From NCBI RefSeq assembly GCF_000002985.6, contig NC_003284.9, forward strand, positions 14,756,001-14,820,000: DNA of 64,000 bases. The letters are read 5' to 3'. The first letter of the stretch is position 1. Each line of letters begins with the position of its first letter. The position numbers and the translations under genes are program-made. The notes beneath the pieces are model-generated. The model did not search any database, was not told where the DNA came from, and saw only the letters and a program-made list of their open reading frames with translations. This document shows, piece by piece, positions 54,582 to 64,000 of this stretch. Origin of the DNA: Caenorhabditis elegans (lineage: Eukaryota > Nematoda > Chromadorea > Rhabditida > Rhabditidae).

Positions 54582-54756
54582 TCAACAAACACAGCACGTG
54601 ATTTCCTGGAAAGGATCATTGTTTAAACTAATTATTAATCAATTAAAAGTTAAATGAACTTACTGTACAAATTGGCGCTGTGGCGGAAGGAGCGTTCGCG
54701 ATGACGTAAGATTGGTATTGAGACGGTTCGGTGCTATAGTTCATGTTGAAGTTCAT
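54582..54756 (-). promoter_or_regulatory. uORF1 of atf-4, spliced
   Basis: ATG at 54756; codons 1-31 in the first exon (to 54664, donor GTAAGTTC), then 54605-54582 after the acceptor TTTCCAG, ending in TGA: 38 codons, starting MNFNMNYSTE. It stops 40 bases before the main ATG. The donor and acceptor force it out of frame with the bZIP ORF, which is why it is a uORF and not the N-terminus. Confidence 0.75.
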
Positions 54757-55233
54757 AATTTTCAGATGAGATGTTTCTGCGAGAAAGTGGCTGTATGTGT
54801 CCAGTGATGTGTTGATTGTGAAATGACAGAAGAGGAAAGGGAGACGACTAGCGCTTGGTGTAGTTTGGCTGCCCCCAATCTTTTCCACCTCCGGCGTTTG
54901 CTCGATATTTTTTGTATGTTCTCTGATCGCACCCGTTTCTTATACTATTTCTCTTAGTTTATCAGGGCTGTCGCGTGCTATCTGCATCTCTCGCGGTCTC
55001 GTACGTCATCAATCGATGTGGATTAGTGGAGGAAATTCAAATATCAAAGACGTTAAGCTGATCTTTGGATTGAAAAAAGTTTCAGATTAATTTTTAATAA
55101 AATGTGTAAGTAATTCAAAAAGCTCCCAGAGTGTTTTCTTACAGTTAGGTATAATTAAGGTAGGGCTTCTCTAAACTTTCTTATCTAAATTTCCCGATAT
55201 TCGCTATTTCGGATATCGGTTATTTTAGATTTT
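54757..55233. promoter_or_regulatory. atf-4 upstream region
   Basis: 5' flank of atf-4 between uORF1 and the SINE-like element. No TATA box that I trust. The segment 54960-55020 is GC-richer (TCTCGCGGTCTCGTACGTCA) and may hold the promoter. Confidence 0.35.
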
Positions 55234-55462
55234 TAGCGACAGATAGCTCAGTCGGTAGTGGTCGCCGCTAACAATCTGGAGATCACGAGTTGAAGTTCAA
55301 GACCCCCTAGGTTTAACCAGCCTCTATTGGAGAGTGGAGCAATCCACTACAGGATTATCGGCCACAGTCCCAGGCTAGGATGTGGCTTAAATTATAGCCC
55401 AGTGAGATCACCACCAGTCAGTTTACCTGAATCCCAGTTCCGCAGAGCATAGCACTTGAAGA
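55234..55462 (+). mobile_element. tRNA-derived SINE-like element, copy 3
   Basis: A-box TAGCTCAGTCGG (55244-55255) and a decayed B-box (GAGTTGAAGTTC), then the shared body: CCAGCCTCTATTGGAGAGTG, GGATTATCGGCCACAGTCCC, GATCACCACCAGTCAGT and TACCTGAATCCCAGTTCCGC. About 229 bp, the longest copy in the window. Confidence 0.8.
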
Positions 55463-55709
55463 ACGGATCGTCTTTTAATCCTTTAATCCTTTAGTTCGCT
55501 GTTTCGAATAAAATAATTTTTTTGAATCGGATATTTTTCGGACAATTTGGATATTTCGGATATTTTTCTTCAAATTTGTGTTATTTTTCTGTTTCAACTA
55601 ATTTTTATTGAAAAATGAACAGTTTATTGAAAACCGACAACAAAAACATCAGAAAAAACTGTTTAAACAAAACAACATGTTAGAAATTAAAGAAAATAAA
55701 TCAATAATT

Positions 55710-56230
55710 TCAGTCAACCAAGTAGCCTTCTGGCTCATCAATAGTATTCATTAGACGAATATTTTTGCTCAAAAATAGGAGCATTTTAAATTCTCAGGTG
55801 ACAAAGCTTTTCGGTATTTAGTAAGACTCGTGTCGGCTGTTGAACACAGTTTCTCAGCTTCACTTGAGCCAGTTGGACAGATGATAAAGCGTCGAGCAAA
55901 TTTGGAGAGGCGTGGATATGATGATTTGGTCACAGAATTTACCCAAAAATCTCTCGGACTGATAGTTTCTACTGCAGTGGAGAGATAACGTGTCACCTCC
56001 ATCTTCACGGTAAAACTTTCGTCAGTTAACGATAGGTGCTCTCCACGAGGCTTGATCTTTTTCTGAAATATGTTTCAACTAAAAATTCTAGTCCGAAACG
56101 TTATTCACCTTAATGTGCAGTCAAAGTTGTCCGAGATTTTTTGAATTTTTGAATTAGGTTCATTGAGATGCAAAGAGTCGTCAAGAGCAGTGTTTGCAGA
56201 TTTCTCCACGTCTTCAGTATGGCTCTGCGT
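55710..56230 (-). pseudogene. hAT transposase C-terminal relic
   Basis: From an acceptor at 56063-56065 the minus strand reads an open frame with KKIKPRGEHLSL, FWVNSVTKSSYPRLSKFARR, PTGSSEAEKLCSTAD and YRKALSPENL, the order of the hAT dimerisation domain (compare the usual SER.FS.AG..V...R..L.P). Near 55780-55797 the frame slips by one base; in the shifted frame it continues MLLFLSKNIRLM to a stop at 55710. Upstream to about 56230 an acidic open stretch may be the previous exon, but it does not join in frame. No intact N-terminal part (BED finger or catalytic DDE region) is in the window. So a dead copy. Confidence 0.8.
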
Positions 56231-56459
56231 CTTCTTCTTCAATCACCTTAAATAAACTCCAAAATTCAACAAAATTTTGCGTATTTGGATCAAACTCGTT
56301 TTTGTTAGAAATTTCAACTTGAGAATTTCATTCCACCCGACTGAACTTCCGTTATAAATCATGCCGTGCTTGAACAGCATGCTCAAAATCTCAACAACTT
56401 TTCATGCCTCACTTAAACTGCCAGAAACTTTTCATTGCTGCTTTTTCTTAATATTTATA

Positions 56460-58380
56460 ATGATTGAAAACTCATATGAAGACTGTTTTTCAAAGGTGAA
56501 AGTACCAGACGTTAGTTGCAAAGATTTTAAAGTGTCTTTTTGAAAATTCTTTTACAGCGAGTTGAAGCGTTGATTTTAAGAGTTCTGGATGGTCAATCTA
56601 AACTTGAAACTCTTCGGGATTCCTATCAAACAGGTTTAAGGTCACATGGAAAACAACTTTTATCAGTGTTATTCACTAAAACTGAAGATGACAAAACTGA
56701 ACTCCTTCATGCTCATTTGCAAAGTAATTTGAAAAATGGTATTTTATACGTTTGTTTATAATTTTTAGATTTGCAAGAACAAGTGGAGTCATTGCATGGC
56801 ATGGAAGAAATTGATAAAATGGAAGTGTCATGGATTACATTTAAAAAAAGTTATGAGGATTTCAAAAATGATGATCTCGGGGTAAAAATTCATTTAAAAA
56901 ACTGTTTTCAAAGTTAATATGTATTAAAGATATCAGAACAAGAAAAACATTTACAAATCGTCCGTAAACGATGCAACATTTTTGTTCGAGATACTCATCA
57001 AAAATTGGAAGAATTTTGCCAACGAATTATGATTCAAGCAGAAGAGCATAGAGGTAATGTATATGTGATAAAAAAGGTTGTGTTCAACTGCAGTAGTACT
57101 CACCACAAAAATAAATAAACTTTTAAAATTGTTCTAACAAAGTATTAGGATAAAAGCTCATGAACTGGATTTTGAACAATTACCAATTACTGATAATTTT
57201 CTGTATATATATAACATTATAATTTTTTGTAATTTCTTGGATTATTTTGATAATCTCGAGTGAAACGAAAATTAAGTTTTTTTTAATTTAGGTGCCCAAG
57301 CAAAAAACCGTGTTTTTTTCTTAATTTTCAAGCGATACGTATTACTTGCAAATATAAATAAAATAAAATCTTTTAATATAAATAATACAAAATTAATATA
57401 AATTAATATTATATAAAAACAAATGTATCGATACATTTGTTTTTATTAAATATCTACATTTTCTCGAAAATCCACATTTGAATTTTGAAATGCACTCATG
57501 CACATGTTTCTTGAAAATACACGTGCCCAAATAATGTTCTCCACATGTAGTTACTTGTTTCTCGTGGCTAACGTAATTGGTGCAAGCTGAATAAGTGTTA
57601 TATTTATTCGGTCTTGTTGTGTTATGAAAAAAAAGTAATGAACCTGCCACTATTTCTAAAAGCTTATTTTCAGCCTGCAAAGCATCATTTGACGACAACC
57701 TTGCTGCTGAAATTCGACTTATTAGGCAAAATTTTACGGATTTATTGCAGGATTTCTTTCAAAAACGGCGAGTTGAGAAATTGAGACAGCTGGTTGAAGA
57801 GTTTGATTTAGTTGTGAGTTTTTTGACATGAAGTAATAAAATTCAATTGTATTATAATAGAACATGGAAAAGTGTAACACTCGAGTGGAAGCATACCAGG
57901 ATAACATTCGGAAACGAAAGTTCATAATGCGAAGAGTTTTTCATGCTGAACAGGAATTGAGGTCTTGCCAGTTTAAGCTAAGGTTAACATTTTCATTTTT
58001 AAGCAAGATTCTTTCAATTTTTTCAGAAAAGTTCCATATGCTCATTATGAATCAATTTCGGAAGCGTCAAAAACTACAACCACCTCCACAGCTAAAGTCT
58101 GAAAAATCTGTTTATCAATATTTTACGACTGTTTTCTTTTCAGCTAATCACAATGGGAAACATATATTCTCAGCTAAACGACTCGATGAAATCAGATTTG
58201 GAAGCTTCCAAGAAACAAAAAACTATTTTGGACAAGAAATTGTCAGATCTTTTGCAAAAAACCACTAAAGTTCAAGTCAAACTTTGCGACGTCATTAAGC
58301 AGGCGATTCGACAGCAAGTTTACAGGCACGATGACCTGTGTTGCTTGACGCCAGAAGATTTTGATGCATGTGTCAGATAA
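56460..58380 (+). CDS. helical, probably coiled-coil protein, function unknown
   Basis: Eight exons: 56460-56495, 56558-56723, 56769-56881, 56930-57053, 57674-57813, 57861-57982, 58027-58096, 58144-58380; 335 aa, in frame throughout. The sequence is almost all charged and amphipathic helix: for example HLQIVRKRCNIFVRDTHQKL, FQKRRVEKLRQLVEEFDLV and DLEASKKQKTILDKKLSDLL. No signal peptide, membrane segment or catalytic motif. I do not recognise the family; a structural or adaptor role would be a guess. Weak points: exon 7 ends at an unusual donor (GTCTGA), and exons upstream of the ATG cannot be excluded. Intron 4 (57054-57673) is long and AT-rich. It is convergent with epn-1. Confidence 0.75.
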
Positions 58381-58388
58381 TTTATAGA

Positions 58389-58409
58389 TATATATATATA
58401 TATATATAT
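58389..58409. repeat. (TA)n microsatellite
   Basis: About ten TA units right behind the stop codon of the coiled-coil gene (58380), hence in its 3' UTR. Confidence 0.9.
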
Positions 58410-60625
58410 GTATACGAAATGGCAATATTTAATTTTTTAGACTAATGAAGCGAATATAATCAATTAATGTTTTTGTTTTGATTCGGCGCGGAAAATTAAT
58501 TGATAATAATTTGAAAACTCATAGCTTTTTCAGAATTGAAAAGTTTTAATTTTCCTACGAAAATGTATTTGATACTGGTCTGGCCTTACCGAGTTTGTTG
58601 ACACCCGAGACAACAGAGTCTGCAAATATATAATATTTTTTAATTCCATAACGAATTAGTGATATAACCAAACTGTAAATTTATAAAAATTTCTAATGCG
58701 TAGAACGCAGAATTAGGTTTGTATGTTGAAAAAATAAAAACTGATAAAACGTGAGCTACATTTTTTCTGAAACTCGTACTCTATAGTCTTGCTAGCTTTT
58801 CAAATTTAGCAAATGAACAGCAACTGTAGTTTTCACTTCAAAAGTAAGTGAATTGCAAAAAAGTTGAAAAAAGATAAGTCGTTTCGTTTGTTTCTGTTTC
58901 TTTTTTTCTTTTCTTTCATTTTGTTTCTTTTTTTTTGTATCGTTTGTTGCAAACATGGTAGCAAAATTCTAGCTTGCCTCATTGAGTTGCGTTTTTGAAA
59001 TGAATGTTGTAAATATTGGGTGACTAAAAAATATGGACAACATCATTCTTTTAGTTAACCGTTTTTGTAAACCCCTTTATTATTAAAGTCTAGTTTTATT
59101 ATCATTGCGCAAAACAAAGATACACCTTTCAAATCCAAATTTCAAATTGAAGCCTTTATAAAAATAGCAGTTTGTGGATAATTAATACCTATTGCTAGAA
59201 AAAAGTTTGAAATTATGTATTTCAAAGATTTTTGAAAATCATGTTTTTCATATGTTTCAACTATATAGAAAAATTGGGCAAAACTTTTATCGGTATTGCA
59301 CTGACCTTTTTTTTGCTTGAAAGACAAACGAAACTTTCTGTAAAACCACCATTTTTTGAGTAAATTATGAATGAAAGTGTTCAAAAAGCCGATTAAATAT
59401 TGCAAAAGTGTGTAATCCGGATCAATTAAAAATTAGGCTTGCGTGACTAATGGAGGAAGGAGCTTTTTAAGCGTTTTTCACTTGCCCTATTTTGTTCAGA
59501 ACATTAAAAATAGGTTTGACCCCTTTCCTGAAAAAAAAAACACAATTTCACATTCTTCCAACAATAACTTCTAGGCCATCCCTTGTTCACCCATTTTTTC
59601 TTCCAATAAATGCGATAACCCCTCTGAACCATTGTTCATAACCTTTTCCGCCAATTTCATTCCGGATAAGTGCTCTCGTGCTTTTTATATTCAATTTCCT
59701 GCAATTGTTCCCCAAATTTCCGATGGATGGCTTTTTCGTGTCTAAAGTAGCATTTGCGGTCATCAAAAACATGAAATACTAATAATGATTTATCAAAAAT
59801 TTAAAAATGATAAGATTGTTTATTCATTTGAAAAAAAAAATATTTTTCAGTAGAAGTTGTGTTAATTTTGTTGTTTGTTTTAATGTGGGAAGTCATATGC
59901 ATCTCCTAAAAAATGTTATGTCTCCAAATTACTGTTAGTCGACAGCATTTGCTTGATATGATGTTATTTAGAAGCAACCAAAGAAAATAAAGAGAAAAAA
60001 AAAGAAGACTTCCTTCAATCAGACACGCTACAAAAAATACCATACACACGAAGAAAAAAAAGATGTGGGAAAACTTGAAGGAAAGGGTGGAGCCAAAAAA
60101 GAAAAAAAGAGTGAAGAAATTGAACAACTCAACTTCATCAATCGTATCGTTTTATAACGGTTTAATTCAAGACAAGTTGCGGGAGACGAAAATTGTACAG
60201 AAAAAGTATAAAATAATTCCCAAAAATTTTGGGAGAAGAGAAGGCAAATGGGTGGGGACGAAATGTTTGAACCGTCACCAACAATTACTTCAAAAAAAAA
60301 GAGTCAAGTTTAGCCAAAGGAGGATGACAAGTTAGTGGGGATGGGATGGAGAAGATGCAAACAAGCAATGACAGGCTGTAAAAGGAGGATAGGCTTGCAA
60401 TAGATATAAATAGATTATACAAATAATCGACATATAAGTATCATAAATTACAAAGTTTAATTTATCTTCGGGCTTCACAAACATGAATTGAAGAAGAAAT
60501 TGTAAAGGAGGCGCGGGGGAAAAACGTGGTGAGTGTATATGAGAGTGAGTTTCGTTTTTGACAGAAATATATCAAAGCTGATTAGAATAGGTAGTTTCAC
60601 AGTAAAGACCAATTGCCCGGACTGT
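58410..60625. other. intergenic between convergent genes
   Basis: 3' flanks of the coiled-coil gene (+) and epn-1 (-). Pyrimidine- and purine-rich runs, no exon with convincing splice sites. The open frame at 60063-60335 is Lys-rich low-complexity sequence and probably not coding. Confidence 0.5.
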
Positions 60626-62494
60626 TTAGAAAGGATTTGCAAATGGATTGGCTTGTGGAAGTGTCCCACGTGGAGCCATCGATGGAATTGGAGGGGCCTG
60701 TCCTTGAGCAGCACGCATCTCATTCAATGTCGGAGACTTTCGTTGTTGAGCAGCAAATGGATTGGCGTTCGCTGGAGCGGCTCCGGTAAGGAATGGGTTT
60801 CCACCTGAAAAAAAATGTAGAACATTCAATCATTATCAGTTTTTTTTATTGCGCCAGTGCGTTCGCGCTTTCAAAATTGTGCCCTTTACGACATCACATC
60901 TTATCAGCTGATTTTGATATCAGCGGCGCTTCTGCCGTAAAGGTGTGAGCACGAGTTTAAGAGGGATGACACAAACAAACACAGAGCAGTAGCACAAAAT
61001 AGCACCAATCTGAAAATAAATTTGGTTGTACTGACCTGTGGTGCTTGGAGTTCCGCTTCCCAGCAAGTTGTCCAAGTTGACAAGGTTAGAGTTCTCCCCA
61101 AGGAAGTTTTCTGGAGTCTTTCTGGTACCATTTGTGGAGTTGTTAGTGTTGATGTTGGCGCTCAATGAGTTAGTTGGGGAGAGCAGCTGAAATAAATAAA
61201 TATACAGAATCTACGGAATGACTGAAAATAGATCTTACATCTCCTCCGAGAAGATCAAACGAACTGCTCGTTGGCATTGTTGATGGAGTAGTTGCAGCTG
61301 GAGCCGGTGCATCCCAAGAAGCAAACGGATCAGAGTTTGGAGCGGTAGCGGCAACTGGTTGAGCAACTGTCGATGTAGCCCATGGATCGTTGTTGGACAT
61401 CGAGTTAGCAAACATTTGATCGTTTGTGTTGAGAGAGGCAGAAGCTTGTGGAGCACCCCATGGATCATTCATTCCCCAAGCCGACGATGACGATGGTTGA
61501 TCGTTGTTTCCACTGACCAGCTCACCAACACCCAACGAAAGCAGGTCGTCAAGAGCGGATTGGGTTAATTGTCCGCTGCTCACGGTACCTTGCTTGGTCG
61601 TTGCGAGGCGATCGGCATCCTGAAGCTATAAGGGGTTAATGGGAAGACGGAATATGGTGGGTTTCTAAACAAACCTTTTGCGACTCTTCCAGAGCCATTT
61701 GAAGGCGAGCATCATCGCTCTTGCGCATCTCGTCGGCCTTTTCGCATTCCTCTCGTGAAAGAGCAAGAGCAATTTGAAGCTGCATCTCTTCCTCGGTGGC
61801 GGTAGATGGACGAGCATCTTCGTACTCGGGGTCTAAAAAAATTTAATTGAGCAGAGTTGTTGTGGGGAAGTATCCGCGCTGCTATTTCAATATGATATTT
61901 ATATCTTACCAAGAGACGCGTCGGTGACATGATGACGATTGCTGCGACGACTTTCCGCTCCAACCGGTCCTGGATTGTTTTGCTTGAATTTGTTTCTTGT
62001 GAGGATGAAGCGTGTTCTTTCGTTTTTCAAGCGTTCATCGTCGGAGAGCAGTGAAGTGATCTGCTTTGCTTTCTCTCGAATGTTCAAGCCCTGATCCCGA
62101 TTGTCTTCCACATGCTGGAAATCCTTGAGTGTTTCAATGGTGAACACGTTCTCTCTGCATTGTTGCGCGACCTGCAATGCGAAAAAAAATCGATAATGCA
62201 TATGAGTCAGAAAACCATTACCTTCTCGTGGCCGCATTTGATGAGAAAATCGAGAAGCACCAGACTTTTGTACACGTGTCGCCAGTTTTTGCCAGAATCA
62301 TTTAATCGCTTCCAAACAATTGACATAATCTCAGTGAACGCCATTGGATTGTGCGTCAAGTCGGCAATTTCGGACATGAGCGCTGTGGATGGTCCCCATG
62401 GATCGTTGCTTGTGGCTTCGCGAACCTTTACTTGTGCATCCGAGAAATTATAGGCGACGTTCTTCACTTGCCGGCGAATCGTCGAAATCGACAT
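60626..62494 (-). CDS. epn-1: epsin, endocytic clathrin adaptor
   Basis: Six coding exons: 62494-62222, 62171-61910, 61832-61675, 61625-61239, 61186-61036, 60804-60626; 469 aa. The N-terminal ENTH domain (about 1-140; RRQVKNVAYNFSDAQVKVRE, KNWRHVYKSLVLLDFLIKCG) binds PtdIns(4,5)P2 and bends membrane. Two ubiquitin-interacting motifs follow at about 192-208 (EEEMQLQIALALSREE) and 217-230. Then come DPW motifs for AP-2 (MNDPWGAP, NNDPWATS), Leu-rich clathrin-box-like segments (DDLLSLGVGEL, NLDNLLG) and four NPF motifs for EH proteins (413-415, 425-427, and the final NPFANPF). It works at the plasma membrane in internalising ubiquitinated cargo. A 3' splice site (TTTTATTTTCAG) ends 13 bases before the ATG, so a 5' UTR intron or SL trans-splicing is likely. 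Confidence 0.96.
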
Positions 62495-62508
62495 GTTTGC
62501 TCCCCGCC

Positions 62509-64000
62509 TGAAAATAAAAAAAGTTAAAGAGATGCAAAGGCAGAAATCAAAATTATACAACGAATGACCATTGACTGAAAAGGAAACATCACATGGATAA
62601 GATTATGCCCAATCAAATAAACTGAACAGAGAACTACAAAAATGCCAACTGGCAAGAGGGATGATGTGGCTGAATGGTGTGGCTAAAACATAGAAATTGA
62701 TAAGAAACGATCCAATAGAATCGCGCATGTACAATGCATATTTGAGAGAGAGAGAAAATGAAAGAAAGACAGAGAGGCGAATGAGTGAGGTTTGGAGAGG
62801 GTGAGTCTTTTGTGAGTGAATATATATGTGTGTGTGTGTGTGTGGTCTTTTTGCGCGCGTCGCATGCGTTTTGTGTCTGTGTCTGTGTGTGTATCTGTGA
62901 GTGTTGAGTGTTGAGCGCGAGAGTATTTCTCCTCGAGGCGAACGCGCGCCGCGCGCGTGCAACAGCGCACAGTGAGCGCACGAGTGTCAGTGCGCGTGCT
63001 AGAGAGCACCATTTGCAGTGAGACGCAGATGGTTAGAAGTGTCCCCCAGAGAAAAGAGTGCGCAGAGAAAAAGGAGCCGGATAGTGCGAGAGACACAGTG
63101 GCAGCGCACGGTGGTCAGAAAAGAAAGAAATTAAGCTAGTGAGTTCGCAAAGTCACGAGATTATTTGCTTCGTTTCAGTGAGTGAGTGTGTGCTGGGCTG
63201 AATGATTGATGAAAAGAGAAGAAGGGGTAGTCAGTGAGTATCAGTTTTTGATAGTGTGTGCTACTATCCGTCGCTGCCTGAAGGTGTTCACAGATTAGGA
63301 CTGGAAGAGCGGCAAACAAACGTATACACACATGCATACACATGTATTTCGCATTTCCAAATGCCTTCATTTTTCTATGAAAACGGGCCTCCTAAAAAAA
63401 AAAAAGAAACATGGATGGAAAGGGTGTGTTATATGAAATTGGACGAAAAATGAAGAGAATACAGAGAAACGAATGGAACTTGAGAAGAACAAAAACAGGT
63501 TTTCCTGTGGAGATGACGGGGGGGGGGGGGATTGGCTAAAGGCGTCGAAGATTTATAATATCTTCCTGGTCGCGTTGCGAAATGGATGGATGGACATTGG
63601 TGGCAAACGGGCGGTGGGGGAAATGGCAGAAATTGCAAGAAAATTCTGAACGAAAAACTTCTAGTATGTAGTACTTTTTTGCAGTCGGTGACGAATGCCC
63701 CGCTGCTGCTTGGGTTGAGGATAGCTCATTGGCAAATAGAGAAGTTACGAAATATCTGAACAGGTTTTTTTTTCTGTTGACACGTCATTCATGCTTGTTT
63801 TAAATGTTTCCAATATTTTTAATTAAAACTTCCAAAAAAAAAACCCTCTTAAATTGATAAATTGAGAACTTATAATTGAAAATACAACAGTAGTAATAAA
63901 AAAATGCTAAAGTTGAACCAGTGTTTATTAACTCCATATTGTTCACAGAAACAAAAAAAAATAACAAGCATTACATCAAATTGACAGAATTTCCAAAAAA
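62509..64000. promoter_or_regulatory. epn-1 upstream region
   Basis: Flank upstream of epn-1. It contains a (TG)n run at 62827-62844, a long region rich in short GT/GA repeats with GCGCGC blocks (62850-63000), and a 13-G tract at 63518-63530. No coding exon recognised up to the window end. Confidence 0.45.
63518..63530 (+). repeat. poly-G tract (13 G)
   Basis: Thirteen consecutive G residues after GAC; a second G-quadruplex-prone run besides 42171-42188. Confidence 0.9.

Noticed and set aside
54643-54888. Longer atf-4 N-terminus starting at 54888
   Set aside because: The first codon is GTG, not ATG, and the frame ends in a stop shortly after the splice junction.
62603-63096. Three overlapping 115-137-aa ORFs rich in THTHTH upstream of epn-1
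   Set aside because: Frame translations of the (TG)n tract and surrounding GT-rich DNA.

Overview
This is nuclear DNA from a Caenorhabditis nematode, almost certainly C. elegans and probably the right end of chromosome X. Introns are short with the nematode acceptor TTTTCAG, the DNA is AT-rich, and three genes are recognisable down to reconstructed protein length: unc-3 (COE/EBF factor), tatn-1 (464 aa) and the ATF4-type bZIP gene atf-4, also called atf-5 (208 aa). epn-1 (epsin) is also recognised. Assignment to X rests on remembered positions of these genes. I rebuilt exons by hand from splice sites; every listed gene closes in frame across all its exons.

Layout. 75-4963 (-): a TIKI/TraB-type membrane metalloprotease, 8 exons. 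6036-15824 (-): a 35-exon gene for a 2161-aa secreted or surface protein with four tandem serine carboxypeptidase (S10) domains; the first has lost its catalytic serine. 16.2-20.5 kb: repeats and a few coding-like scraps. 20588-27045 (+): unc-3. 27-35 kb: gene-poor flank. 35059-36643 (+): tatn-1. 36.7-44.1 kb: gene-poor, with an 18-G tract. 44168-48235 (+): a peptide GPCR of the sex-peptide-receptor-related class. 48877-48948 (+): tRNA-Cys(GCA). 51225-51944 (+): a small three-exon gene for a 61-aa secreted, neuropeptide-like precursor. 53347-54541 (-): atf-4, with two upstream ORFs arranged as in vertebrate ATF4. 55.7-56.2 kb (-): a broken hAT transposase. 56460-58380 (+): an orphan helical/coiled-coil protein. 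60626-62494 (-): epn-1.

Mobile DNA explains much of the rest: two hAT-type MITE families (TAGGGCTC and TAGGGCTG ends, about 8-bp target duplications), a tRNA-derived SINE-like family in three copies, a palindromic family with 19-bp perfect inner arms, and further AT-rich dispersed families. The genes do not form an operon or a shared pathway. They are independent metazoan genes: Wnt-type signalling, lumenal peptidases, neuronal fate, tyrosine catabolism, peptide signalling, stress translation and endocytosis. The less obvious items are the peptide precursor, the inactive carboxypeptidase domain, the atf-4 uORF pair and an intron with a GC donor.
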